From JTS-AC122 sp041742635 (lineage in GTDB: Bacteria; Planctomycetota; Phycisphaerae; Phycisphaerales; UBA1924): a DNA stretch of 13,253 nt. Positions 5,985-12,849 of this stretch are shown in pieces. The stretch spans positions 1 through 13,253 of the forward strand of contig JBGSIF010000111.1 in NCBI GenBank assembly GCA_041742635.1, read 5' to 3'. Made by a program: the position numbers and the translations under genes. Every line of letters begins with the position of its first letter. Positions within the stretch are counted from its first letter, which is position 1. The notes beneath the pieces were generated by a model. It did not search any database and had not been told where the DNA came from. It saw only the letters and a list, made by a program, of their open reading frames with translations.

Positions 5985-6766
5985 ACTACGGACTGAATAT
6001 CTCGGCGTCGGGCGTGGTAACGAACATGTACCGGCAGGACGTGATGGCGAACAACCTTGCGAACGTGGGGACGGTAGGGTTCAAGCCCGATTCGGCGTTC
6101 GTGATGCAGCGCGACGCGGTGCGGATCGAGGATGGGTTGATGAGTCTGCCTTCGAATGCGTTGTTGGAACGGCTGGGCGCGGGGACACTGCTGGGACGCA
6201 ACCGGGTATCACAGAAGCAAGGGGAACTGGAGACGACGGGAAACCCGCTGGACGCCGCGATTCGCGGGAGTGGGTTCTTCGTGATGCAAGCGGAGGGGAG
6301 CGGAGGAGAACAGCGCGTGCGGCTGACACGCGACGGAAGGTTCACGCTGAACGAGAACGGACGGCTGGTGGGGTCGGCGACGGGGCTGGCGGTGTTGGAT
6401 GAATCCGGACGGACGATCAACGTCGATCGGCGTGCAGGTGCCCTGGCGATCAACCGAGACGGCACGATCACACAGGGCGGGCGAGCGGTGGCGAAGATGC
6501 AGGTGAGCACGGTGCCTGATGCGTGGTCGCTGAAAAAACTTGGGGACAACCTGTTCGAGCCGACGGCGGGGCAGGCGAACCGGATGGAAGCGTCGGGTGA
6601 CGCGGAGGTCGTTGGGGGCGCGCTCGAACAATCTGGGGTGGACCCGGTGCAGGCGATCATGGGGGTGACGAACGCCGGGAGCGCGGTATCGAGCAACGCA
6701 CGGATGATGCAGTTGCAGGACGAGTTGATGGGGCGAGCGATTAATACGTTGGGACGAGTGTCGTAG
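5981..6766 (+). CDS. flgF: Flagellar proximal rod protein FlgF
   Basis: A 261-aa member of the flagellar rod/hook/basal-body family. Residues 23-35 (ANNLANVGTVGFK) are the signature of the N-terminal D0 helix. The middle has 'GSGFFVMQ' and 'LTRDGRFTLNENGRL', the shared FlgE/F/G core strands. The C-terminal helix, from 'LEQSGVDPVQAIMGVTNAG' onward, packs against the N-terminal helix in the assembled rod. The gene precedes a clear flgG, and the divergent FlgG-like N-terminus fits FlgF, a proximal rod part exported by the flagellar type III apparatus without a cleaved signal. GGAGG lies 7 bases before the ATG, which also overlaps the previous ORF's stop. Length is normal for the family. A second FlgG paralogue is the only serious alternative. 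Confidence 0.9.
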   Translation: MNYGLNISASGVVTNMYRQDVMANNLANVGTVGFKPDSAFVMQRDAVRIEDGLMSLPSNALLERLGAGTLLGRNRVSQKQGELETTGNPLDAAIRGSGFFVMQAEGSGGEQRVRLTRDGRFTLNENGRLVGSATGLAVLDESGRTINVDRRAGALAINRDGTITQGGRAVAKMQVSTVPDAWSLKKLGDNLFEPTAGQANRMEASGDAEVVGGALEQSGVDPVQAIMGVTNAGSAVSSNARMMQLQDELMGRAINTLGRVS

Positions 6767-6875
6767 TAATAGATGATCAGTGGCGGCTGGAGATCGGGGT
6801 GTTGGGGATGTGGACTAGGGGGATGGTGTACAAGCCGGGGATTTGCTCTGCGGTGGCGGATATAGAAGGAACAGC

Positions 6876-7685
6876 ATGTCGATCACATCACTTCATTCGG
6901 GCGCGTCGGCACTGTCGGCACTGAACACATCGTTGGATGTGACGGCGAACAACCTCGCGAACGTAAACACGGCGGGGTTCAAGTCGAGCCGGGTGAACTT
7001 CCAAGATTTGCTTTATGTAGAGAAGACGCAGCCCGGCATAGAGAACGCGACGGGACAGCGGACGCCGACGGGGCAGTATGTGGGGCTTGGGGTGAAGGTG
7101 GCGGGGACGCAGTTAGACTTTGCGGAGGGGTCGCCGGTGCGGTCGGACAGGCCGTATGACGTGGCGATCAGCGGGCACGGGTTCTTCCGGGTGAATGTGC
7201 AAGAGTCGCTCGGGAACGGCGGGGAGGCGTACACGCGGGACGGGCAGTTTACACTTAATAATGAGCGACAGTTGGTACTCACGACGGACACGGGGCGGAA
7301 GTTGTTTGACGACATTACGGTGCCGGAGAACGCGACGAATGTCAGGATTGATCAGAACGGGCGAGTGACGGCGACGATACAAGGTCAGGCGGAGCCACAG
7401 GAGGTGGGGGATATCACGGTGGCGGTGTTCGTGAACCCGGCGGGGCTGAAGCAGATCGGGGAGAACTTGTTCGCGGAAACAGCGGCTTCGGGGCCGCCGA
7501 TTACTGGCGTGCCGGGGACGGAGAACTTCGGGCAGTTGCTGCAAGGGGTGTACGAATCATCCAACGTGGACCCGACGCGGGAGTTGATCGAGTTGATCCG
7601 CACGCAGCGCGCGTTCGAGATGAACTCGCAGACGATCCGAGCGGCGGATGAATCGCTGCGGACTGTGGCAAACCTACGGCGGTAA
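6876..7685 (+). CDS. flgG: Flagellar distal rod protein FlgG
   Basis: A 269-aa protein, close to the usual ~260. Residues 24-36 (ANNLANVNTAGFK) are the D0 signature. Core strands 'ISGHGFFRVNV' and 'YTRDGQFTLNNERQLV' follow, and the C-terminus carries 'GVYESSNVDPTRELIELI' and 'QRAFEMNSQTIRAADE', typical of FlgG. It polymerises into the distal rod that spans the periplasm and passes through the P- and L-rings. ATG at 6876 is chosen because GAAGGA lies 6 bases before it; an upstream in-frame start at 6843 would add 11 atypical residues. The gap to flgF is 109 bp and holds no gene, only a G-rich stretch with a rough 7-base rhythm at about 6781-6822. Confidence 0.95.
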   Translation: MSITSLHSGASALSALNTSLDVTANNLANVNTAGFKSSRVNFQDLLYVEKTQPGIENATGQRTPTGQYVGLGVKVAGTQLDFAEGSPVRSDRPYDVAISGHGFFRVNVQESLGNGGEAYTRDGQFTLNNERQLVLTTDTGRKLFDDITVPENATNVRIDQNGRVTATIQGQAEPQEVGDITVAVFVNPAGLKQIGENLFAETAASGPPITGVPGTENFGQLLQGVYESSNVDPTRELIELIRTQRAFEMNSQTIRAADESLRTVANLRR

Positions 7686-7698
7686 GTCCAGTGGTAGA

Positions 7699-7725
7699 TA
7701 GGTACTAGGTTTAGACGTTAGGCGA
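7699..7725 (+). repeat. Heptanucleotide tract between flgG and flgA
   Basis: Units of the same family as at 10265: TAGGTAC at 7699-7705, a 6-base TAGGTT at 7706-7711, TAGACGT at 7712-7718 and TAGGCGA at 7719-7725. The tract lies 14 bases after the flgG stop and is followed by an AT-rich run. Confidence 0.5.
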
Positions 7726-7739
7726 TATGAATATATATT
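7711..7739 (+). promoter_or_regulatory. Possible internal promoter before flgA
   Basis: A TATATT (7734-7739) lies in an AT-rich run unusual for this GC-rich window, 17 bases after TTAGAC (7711-7716). The -10 is good, the -35 poor and partly built from the heptad tract. It could give extra expression of flgA-flgH, but the evidence is weak. Confidence 0.22.
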
Positions 7740-7782
7740 TGAGGCTTGTGCGGAGCACGGGCGGTGATGCAAGGAGTATGCG

Positions 7783-8859
7783 ATGAAACGCGGAATGGCA
7801 GGATGGATTGCGTGCGTGCTGATGACGGCGGTGCCGGCGTATGGGCAAACGGTGATCACGATGCGTGGCACCGCGAACATGCCGGAGGGGCGTGCGCTGA
7901 CGGTGGCGGATATTGCGTTGGTGAGCGGTGATGAGAGCGGGACGGTGGGGACGTTGGTAGTCGCGAAGAAAGCGAACGAACTGAAAGGAAGCCGGGAGGG
8001 GGAATGGGTATCAGTTTCGGTGCAGGAACTAAGAAGTGTGCTGGAGGAGGGGAAGGTGAATCTTGGCCGGACGACGCTGCGCGGCTCGGTATGCGCGGTG
8101 CGGATGAGCGGCGAGCAAGGGAGAGTAGCGACAAAGATACACTTGCGGGCCGAAGATGGGGCGACTCATAGCAATACTAAGAATGAGCCGACCGAGGTAG
8201 TTTTCAGTGGTCCGGCGACGGTGCGGCAGTCGGTTGCGATGGCGGTGGCGGGGCACTTGAATGTCGATGTGGACGATGTGCGGATCGGATTCGAGGCGAA
8301 GGACACGGGGTTGCTCGCGCAGCCCGTGGGGACGAGGCGAGTGGACGTGCAGCCCGCGGCGGGGTCTGCGAACGAGGTGCTGCCGCTGAGGGTGTATATT
8401 TATGATGGCGAGCGGGTGGTGGTGAATGAACATATGTCGGTGCGGGTGCTGGTACGCCGCGCACGAGTGACAGCGGCACGGACGATCGAACGGCGTGGGG
8501 AGATCGACGAGTCGATGCTCAGCCGCGGTGAGGCGTGGGTGCCGGCGAGCGCGCTGGTGGGCGTGACGATGGAAGAAGCGGTGGGAACAGTATCGAGGCA
8601 ACGGATCGGGGTTGGGCAGGTGGTGACACGGGGGATGATCGAGCAGCCGGTGCTGGTGAAGAAGGGCGACAAGGTAGAGGTACACTGCCTGAGCGGGACG
8701 GTGACGCTGAAGGCGATGCGGGCGCGGGCGATGGCGGATGGGCGTGATGGCGAAGTAATCGAGTTTCAAATCGAAGGGTCGAAGAAGTCGTTCTCGGCCC
8801 GCGTGAACGGGCGCGGGCTGGCGGTGATGACGATGGGCGGTTCGGGCCGGGTGGAATGA
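7783..8859 (+). CDS. flgA: Flagellar P-ring formation chaperone FlgA
   Basis: A 358-aa exported protein. Residues 1-21 form a Sec signal peptide with likely cleavage AYG|QT. The C-terminal ~130 residues have the SAF/FlgA pattern: 'TAARTIERRGEID..ML', 'VGTVSRQRIGVGQVVTRGMI', 'VLVKKGDKVEVHCLSGTVTLKAMRARAM' and 'DGEVIEFQ'. FlgA acts in the periplasm, helping FlgI assemble into the P-ring around the rod. It is longer than the enterobacterial protein (about 220 aa) because of a larger N-terminal region (about 22-225). AAGGAG lies 6 bases before the ATG. It sits between flgG and flgH, the canonical order, and its stop is 29 bp before the preferred flgH start. The call rests on the C-terminal domain and the context together. 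Confidence 0.87.
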   Translation: MKRGMAGWIACVLMTAVPAYGQTVITMRGTANMPEGRALTVADIALVSGDESGTVGTLVVAKKANELKGSREGEWVSVSVQELRSVLEEGKVNLGRTTLRGSVCAVRMSGEQGRVATKIHLRAEDGATHSNTKNEPTEVVFSGPATVRQSVAMAVAGHLNVDVDDVRIGFEAKDTGLLAQPVGTRRVDVQPAAGSANEVLPLRVYIYDGERVVVNEHMSVRVLVRRARVTAARTIERRGEIDESMLSRGEAWVPASALVGVTMEEAVGTVSRQRIGVGQVVTRGMIEQPVLVKKGDKVEVHCLSGTVTLKAMRARAMADGRDGEVIEFQIEGSKKSFSARVNGRGLAVMTMGGSGRVE

Positions 8860-8888
8860 GATGTATCGAAGAGGAAAGGAACATTACA

Positions 8889-9590
8889 ATGCGGCATGTG
8901 ATGAAAGCGTGTGCGATGGCGGCGGGGATCGGGATCGTGGGTGTATCTGCCGCGGCTGCGCAGAGTTTGAACGAGCGGAAGGTAGACACGCCGCTCCGGG
9001 TGAACGGGACGGCACCGGCGGCGGATTCGGCGGCGTTGTCGGGGGTGAGTCTGTTTGCGGTGACACCGCCGCCGCCAAAGACATTTGCAAAGAATGACCT
9101 GATCGAGATTGTTATTAACGAGTCCAGCCTGCAGAAGCACGAGCAGTCGTTGGACACGAAGAAAGACTATTCGATCGAGGCGGAACTGGCCCGGTTCCCG
9201 AGCCTGCGGAACCTGCTGGAACTGCAACTGCGCAACGGGGATTCGCAGGCGACGGCGAACCTGGACGTGTCGTCCAAGAACGAGTTCAAGGGGGATGGCC
9301 AGTACGAACGGAAAGACCGGTTCACCGCTCGAATCACGGCGACGGTGCTGGAGGTGAAACCGAACGGGACGCTGGTGCTCGAAGCGAAGAAGGAGTTCAC
9401 GTCGAATAGTGAAGAGACGGTGCTGGTGCTGTCGGGGGTGTGCCGGCCGGAGGACATCACCACGCAGAACACGATTCAATCGACGCAGTTGGCGAACTTG
9501 TCGATGACGGTACGGAACAGCGGAGAAGTGAAGGACGCGAGCAAGAAGGGGTTTGTGCCGCGGGTGCTGGACACGATCTTCAACTTCTGA
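8889..9590 (+). CDS. flgH: Flagellar L-ring protein FlgH
   Basis: A 233-aa exported protein. Typical FlgH segments are 'FAKNDLIEIVINESS' (about 65-80), 'ANLDVSSKNEFKGDGQYERKD' (shorter form of the conserved F.G.G...R), 'ARITATVLEVKPNGTLVLEAKKE' and 'LSGVCRPEDITTQNTI'. FlgH forms the outer-membrane L-ring bushing. ATG at 8889 is chosen because AAAGGA lies 8 bases before it; the ATG at 8856, which overlaps the flgA stop, would add an acidic stretch before the signal peptide. The signal peptide (1-24) ends AAA|QS and shows no lipobox Cys, whereas proteobacterial FlgH is a lipoprotein. It is the last gene of the operon; a strong terminator begins 26 bp after its stop, and no flgI follows. Confidence 0.93.
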   Translation: MRHVMKACAMAAGIGIVGVSAAAAQSLNERKVDTPLRVNGTAPAADSAALSGVSLFAVTPPPPKTFAKNDLIEIVINESSLQKHEQSLDTKKDYSIEAELARFPSLRNLLELQLRNGDSQATANLDVSSKNEFKGDGQYERKDRFTARITATVLEVKPNGTLVLEAKKEFTSNSEETVLVLSGVCRPEDITTQNTIQSTQLANLSMTVRNSGEVKDASKKGFVPRVLDTIFNF

Positions 9591-9616
9591 TCGGTGCGTG
9601 GAGCGGAACGAAAACG

Positions 9617-9648
9617 AAAGAAGCCGCGGGTAAGCCCGCGGCTTCTTT
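9617..9648. terminator. Bidirectional intrinsic terminator between flgH and the convergent 92-aa gene
   Basis: A perfect 14-bp stem, AAAGAAGCCGCGGG at 9617-9630 and its complement at 9635-9648, closes a 4-base TAAG loop. The right arm ends in TTCTTT for plus-strand transcripts. On the minus strand the arm runs into TTTCGTTTTCG. It lies between converging genes, so it probably ends both transcripts. Confidence 0.9.
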
Positions 9649-9683
9649 GTAGTTTGGAAAGGAGATAAGCAGGCGCAAGCGGT

Positions 9684-9962
9684 TTAGTCGACGGGTTCGT
9701 GCATGGAGATAGCGCGGGTGTCGTTGGGGCGGACCCAGCGGGCGTTGCGGCCACGGGGAACAGCGGCGGCCTGGAGGTGTTCCATGTAGAGGCGCAGGGC
9801 GCGGTCTGAGAAGGAGGCAAGGAAATCGACGGGGGCCGACTGGTTGAGGGCGAGGATGCCGTCGAGGATCTGCTCGCGCGTGAAGGAAGATTGATCGCTG
9901 GGCGGAGGGGGGGAGGAAGCCGCGGGGGTGCGAACGGGGGTGGGAGCGAAGAGCGTAGACAT
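9684..9962 (-). CDS. Small uncharacterised protein, possibly planctomycete-specific
   Basis: A 92-aa protein with two parts: a Pro/Ser-rich, probably disordered start (residues 1-25) and a folded-looking remainder. In the latter, 'FTREQILDGILALN' and 'PVDFLASFSDRALRLYMEHLQ' predict as helices, followed by a basic segment 'VPRGRNARWVRPNDTRAI'. No signal peptide, membrane span or catalytic motif is visible. ATG at 9962 is chosen because GGAG lies 7 bases before it; the frame is open further upstream but without start signals and with unlikely composition. The helix-helix-basic layout and size would suit a small regulator or adaptor, but I cannot assign a function. Transcription converges on the flagellar operon and shares its terminator. 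An inverted repeat lies 18 bases upstream of the start. Confidence 0.75.
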   Translation of the reverse strand: MSTLFAPTPVRTPAASSPPPPSDQSSFTREQILDGILALNQSAPVDFLASFSDRALRLYMEHLQAAAVPRGRNARWVRPNDTRAISMHEPVD

Positions 9963-9980
9963 GGGTGTACTCCGATACAT

Positions 9981-9998
9981 AACTTGTATGCGCAAGTT
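9981..9998. repeat. Operator-like inverted repeat upstream of the 92-aa gene
   Basis: AACTTG (9981-9986) and CAAGTT (9993-9998) are perfect 6-bp inverted arms around a 6-base centre. The site lies 18 bases upstream of the 9962 start codon on its 5' side, where a repressor could block transcription. The bound protein is unknown. Confidence 0.4.
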
Positions 9999-10037
9999 TG
10001 TATCGGGCACGGCGAGCGAGTTTCTGAAGGAGGAAAA

Positions 10038-10079
10038 ATGTACAGAAAACCAACGGAGCCGGCTCAGGGCTTCGATTGA
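10038..10079 (+). CDS. Possible 13-codon ORF with strong ribosome binding site
   Basis: AAGGAGGA ends four bases before an ATG that opens MYRKPTEPAQGFD and a TGA. It is one of the best SD matches in the window, yet it leads a very short ORF. Its 3' half overlaps a hairpin-forming stretch (CGGCTCA and TGAGCCG arms), which is leader-peptide-like. It does not encode runs of one amino acid as attenuators do. It could be chance in purine-rich DNA. Confidence 0.2.
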   Translation: MYRKPTEPAQGFD

Positions 10080-10264
10080 GCCGTGCTGCACGAGAGGTCG
10101 TATTCCAGGCCAGCGGACCACTATCGGTTGTGATCATGTCCGCGTCGCGAGAGGAAAAAATAATCAGCAATATTTTGCGATTGACCGCCATTCCAGAACA
10201 TCAATATGTCACGCAGACAATGCGTTCGAGTCGCAGAAACGATCACCGATGCCGGGCGATGAGT

Positions 10265-10299
10265 TAGGCGTTAGGTACTCGGCACTCGGGGTTCGAAGC
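10265..10299 (+). repeat. Degenerate heptanucleotide tract, five units
   Basis: Units in a row on the plus strand: TAGGCGT at 10265, TAGGTAC at 10272, TCGGCAC at 10279, TCGGGGT at 10286 and TCGAAGC at 10293. The first four fit T[AC]GG-N3. The tract closely matches the minus-strand tract at 932-966 in unit, order (TAGG units before TCGG units) and length, and lies in the gap before the HAD gene. Confidence 0.7.
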
Positions 10300-10406
10300 G
10301 AGAAAGCATCGTACGGCAGCGTGATGAACGAGTATCCGACCCCTCGGATTCCATCACACAACTAGCGAGCGCAACGCCCGGCACGCATAGTGCATTGAAC
10401 CAATCT

Positions 10407-10433
10407 GTTCACACCTATCGACCTACGGTGAAC
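10407..10433 (+). promoter_or_regulatory. Inverted repeat directly before the HAD gene start
   Basis: GTTCAC (10407-10412) and GTGAAC (10428-10433) are perfect 6-bp arms around 15 bases, and the right arm ends one base before the ATG at 10435. In RNA it would pair the only weak SD-like bases (GGTGAA), so it could lower translation; as DNA it could be an operator. Confidence 0.3.
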
Positions 10434-10434
10434 G

Positions 10435-11133
10435 ATGAAGCAGCGTGTTCGCGCGGTGTTGTTTGATTGCGACGGGGTGCTTGTGGACACGGAGCCGCTG
10501 GCGAACCGGATGCTCAGCGCTGTGTTCGCGGAACATGGGGTGGTCATGTCAGATGCGGAATGCCGGGCGATGTTCACAGGGCTGAACCCGCGCGGGGTGG
10601 GGGAGCGACTGCTGGAAGCGACGGGGCTGGACCTGCGGAAGGCACTGGTTGAGCAAGCGTCTGGGGCGTTTATGCGAGCGATCGCAAGAGAGGGGCTGTC
10701 GCCGCTGGAGGGGGTGGTGGAGGTGCTGGGGATGCTCCGAGACGGCGGCGTGCGGATGGCGACCGCGTCGAACAGCCCGCTAGAGGAACTGGTGTTCAAG
10801 TTGAGGTTGTCGGGGCTGGAGAGGTGGTTTGCGCCGCATCATTACAGCGGGGATGCCCTGGGGCGGCCTAAGCCGGAGCCGGCGGTGTATGAGCACGCGG
10901 CGCGCGAACTCGGTGTGGAGGCGGGGGCGTGCGTGGTGATCGAGGATTCGGTGGTGGGGGTACGAGCCGGGGCGGCGGCTGGGATGCGTGTGTGGGGGTT
11001 CGTAGGAACGCACGCGGGGGAGCCTGGCGTGGCCGCGCACGGGAACATGCTGATGCAGGCAGGTGCGGAGCGAGTGATCGAGCAGATGCATGAAGTGCAG
11101 GAGGTGGTGAACGGCATTGCGATGGATGGGTGA
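10435..11133 (+). CDS. HAD-superfamily hydrolase, beta-phosphoglucomutase/phosphatase-like
   Basis: A 232-aa cytoplasmic protein with all four HAD motifs. Motif I is FDCDGVLVDTE with nucleophile Asp11 and acid/base Asp13. Motif II is TASNS (110-114). Motif III is Lys146 in GRPKPEPAVY. Motif IV is VIEDSVVG with Glu170-Asp171. An alpha-helical cap (about 20-90) between motifs I and II marks subfamily IA, the group of phosphoglycolate phosphatase, beta-phosphoglucomutase and sugar-phosphate phosphatases. The substrate cannot be read from the sequence. The start has only a weak SD (GGTGAA), partly inside an inverted repeat. It is transcribed alone, facing purF across a 180-bp gap that holds no recognisable gene and no strong terminator. 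Confidence 0.92.
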   Translation: MKQRVRAVLFDCDGVLVDTEPLANRMLSAVFAEHGVVMSDAECRAMFTGLNPRGVGERLLEATGLDLRKALVEQASGAFMRAIAREGLSPLEGVVEVLGMLRDGGVRMATASNSPLEELVFKLRLSGLERWFAPHHYSGDALGRPKPEPAVYEHAARELGVEAGACVVIEDSVVGVRAGAAAGMRVWGFVGTHAGEPGVAAHGNMLMQAGAERVIEQMHEVQEVVNGIAMDG

Positions 11134-11313
11134 GGAGGGCGGTCTACGTGGCGTGTCCTGGAAGTCGGAGGTGCGAGGCCAATGCAGGACGATGGAGACG
11201 CCCGACATGACAGCGCGGCGGAACATGGCGCGACGGAGGTAGTCGTCCCACATGTGCGCGATGGAGCGGAGGAGTTGCTACGCTCGGAAATACACGAGGA
11301 TTGGGAGCGGGGA

Positions 11314-12792
11314 TCAGCCGAAGATGCGGAGTTGGGATCCGGCGACTTCTTCGGAGACGGGGTGGTCCGGGTCGAGGCGGTAGTCGCCGCTGTAGCAGGC
11401 GGTGCAGTACGAATCGCGGTGGCGGTTGACGCAGGAGAGGAGGCCGTCGATCGAGAGGTAGTGGAGTGAATCGACGGCGAGGAAGTCGCGGATTTCATCG
11501 ACGGAGCGGGTGTGCGCGATCAGTTGGTCGCGGGTGGCGAAATCGACGCCGAAGTAGCATGGGTGCTTAATGGGCGGGCAGGAGATACGCAGGTGAATTT
11601 CCTTGGCACCGGCGGCGCGGAGTTGCTGCATTTTTTCGCGGGTCGTGGTGCCGCGAACGATCGAGTCGTCCACGACGATAACCCGCTTGCTGGCGACGAC
11701 ATCGCGGATGACGTTGAGTTTTAGTCGCACCGCGTGCGAGCGGGCCTCAGGGGTGGGCTTGATAAAGGTTCGGCCGACGTAGCGGTTGGGAACGATGCCC
11801 TCGCGGTAGGGAAGGTTGGCGGCGACAGCGTAGCCAGCGGCGGCGGAGCGGCCGGAGTCGGGCATGGGCATGACGAAGTCGGCATCGATGGGGGCTTCGT
11901 CTGCCAACGCCGCGCCGAGGGCTTCGCGGACGAGTTGGACGTTCTGGCCGAAGATCGTACTGGCGGGATTGGCGAAATAGACGTGCTCGAAGACGCACTG
12001 AGCAAGTCGGGGCGCGGGGTCGGCGAAGCGGCGAGAAGACACACCTTGGTCGGTGAGCGTGACAATCTCGCCGGGCTCGATTTCGCGGATGACGGTGGCT
12101 CCGATGACATCGAGGGCGACGGATTCGCTGGCGACGACATGATGCCCTGAGGGGAGACGGCCCAGTACGAGCGGACGCCAGCCCCAGGGGTCGCGGCAGG
12201 CCTCGATACGGTTTGGAAACAGGAAAACGAGGCTGAAGGCGCCTTGGAGGTGGCGGAGTGTGGCGGCGAGGGGATCGACGGCGTGTTGTTGTTCGGGGGA
12301 AGCGAGCAGGTGGATGATGACTTCGGTGTCGCTGGTGGTGTGGAAGAGGTGGCCGCGCTGCTCGAACTTGTGGCGGAGGAGGTCGGCGTTGATAAGGTTG
12401 CCGTTGTGAGCGACGGCGACTTGCCCGCCGATGTAGGACTCGATGAGGGGCTGTGCATTGCAGGCCATGGAACCGCCGGCGGTGGAGTAGCGGTTGTGGG
12501 CGATCGCGCCGCCGGAGGCGTGCTTTTGGAGATGTTCGAGTGTTCGGGCGTCGAAGACCTCGGCGACGAGGCCCATGCCGGTGACGCCGATGAGTCGTTC
12601 GCGGTCGGAGACGGCGATGCCGGCGGACTCCTGCCCGCGGTGCTGCTGCGCGTAGGTGCCGGTATAGACGAGCGAGGCGGCGTGCGGCGCGCCCCAGACG
12701 CCGATGACACCGCATTTTTCCTTGGCGTCGTGGGTAGACAGCGGCCCGTCGGGCGTGGACGGGAGGACGGGGAGTGAAAGGCGTAGCGGCAT
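11314..12792 (-). CDS. purF: Amidophosphoribosyltransferase PurF
   Basis: A 492-aa enzyme for the first committed step of purine synthesis: PRPP + glutamine give 5-phosphoribosylamine. The N-terminal Ntn glutaminase domain begins at catalytic Cys27 (KEKCGVIGVWG), so residues 1-26 are probably a self-cleaved propeptide. Supporting motifs are 'TYAQQHRGQESAGIA' (47-61), 'HNRYSTAG' (99-106) and 'AVAHNGNL'. The C-terminal phosphoribosyltransferase domain has the PRPP loop VIVVDDSIVRGTTT (371-384). Cys266, Cys412, Cys463 and Cys466 match the four ligands of the [4Fe-4S] cluster of the Bacillus subtilis-type enzyme, which is oxygen-labile and AMP/GMP-inhibited. No SD precedes ATG 12792 and no other in-frame start is available after the upstream stop. 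Unlike the plus-strand genes, it prefers C-ending codons. It lies 57 bp after the methyltransferase gene on the same strand. Confidence 0.97.
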   Translation of the reverse strand: MPLRLSLPVLPSTPDGPLSTHDAKEKCGVIGVWGAPHAASLVYTGTYAQQHRGQESAGIAVSDRERLIGVTGMGLVAEVFDARTLEHLQKHASGGAIAHNRYSTAGGSMACNAQPLIESYIGGQVAVAHNGNLINADLLRHKFEQRGHLFHTTSDTEVIIHLLASPEQQHAVDPLAATLRHLQGAFSLVFLFPNRIEACRDPWGWRPLVLGRLPSGHHVVASESVALDVIGATVIREIEPGEIVTLTDQGVSSRRFADPAPRLAQCVFEHVYFANPASTIFGQNVQLVREALGAALADEAPIDADFVMPMPDSGRSAAAGYAVAANLPYREGIVPNRYVGRTFIKPTPEARSHAVRLKLNVIRDVVASKRVIVVDDSIVRGTTTREKMQQLRAAGAKEIHLRISCPPIKHPCYFGVDFATRDQLIAHTRSVDEIRDFLAVDSLHYLSIDGLLSCVNRHRDSYCTACYSGDYRLDPDHPVSEEVAGSQLRIFG

Positions 12793-12849
12793 CGAAAGAG
12801 GGTAGGCGAGAGGAGCGGGAAGACGGGACGGAGAGATCGGTCCAGTGTT

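Larger units (their letters stand above)
9963..10434. other. 472-bp divergent intergenic region without a convincing gene
   Basis: This stretch separates the 92-aa gene from the HAD gene and is less GC-rich than its neighbours. It holds an inverted repeat (9981-9998), a 13-codon ORF with a strong SD (10038-10079), overlapping that ORF a possible hairpin with CGGCTCA and TGAGCCG arms near 10059-10082, a short AT-rich hairpin at 10162-10182 (AATC and GCAA arms, TATT loop, one bulged A), a heptad tract (10265-10299) and a hairpin just before the HAD start. Longer open frames here lack start signals and family motifs. It could be a decayed gene, a regulatory region or an unannotated small-RNA locus; the sequence alone does not decide. 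Confidence 0.5.

Noticed and set aside
5986..6696. A 236-codon minus-strand frame opposite flgF
   Set aside because: It is antisense to a clear flgF, Ser/Pro/Arg-rich, and shows no motif.
10288..10300. GGGGTTCGAAGC, resembling a tRNA T-arm
   Set aside because: No matching acceptor stem, anticodon arm or CCA end is found around it. The bases are explained by the end of the heptad tract.
11140..11195. GTCCTG and CAGGAC inverted repeat as a terminator after the HAD gene
   Set aside because: The arms are 6 bp with a loop of about 25 bases and no T-run follows, so it does not qualify as an intrinsic terminator.
10780..11253. Minus-strand frame starting MWDDYLRRAMFRRAV in the HAD-purF gap
   Set aside because: The first ~45 codons look protein-like, but the rest is antisense to the HAD gene and His/Pro/Arg-rich. 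No SD is close to the start.
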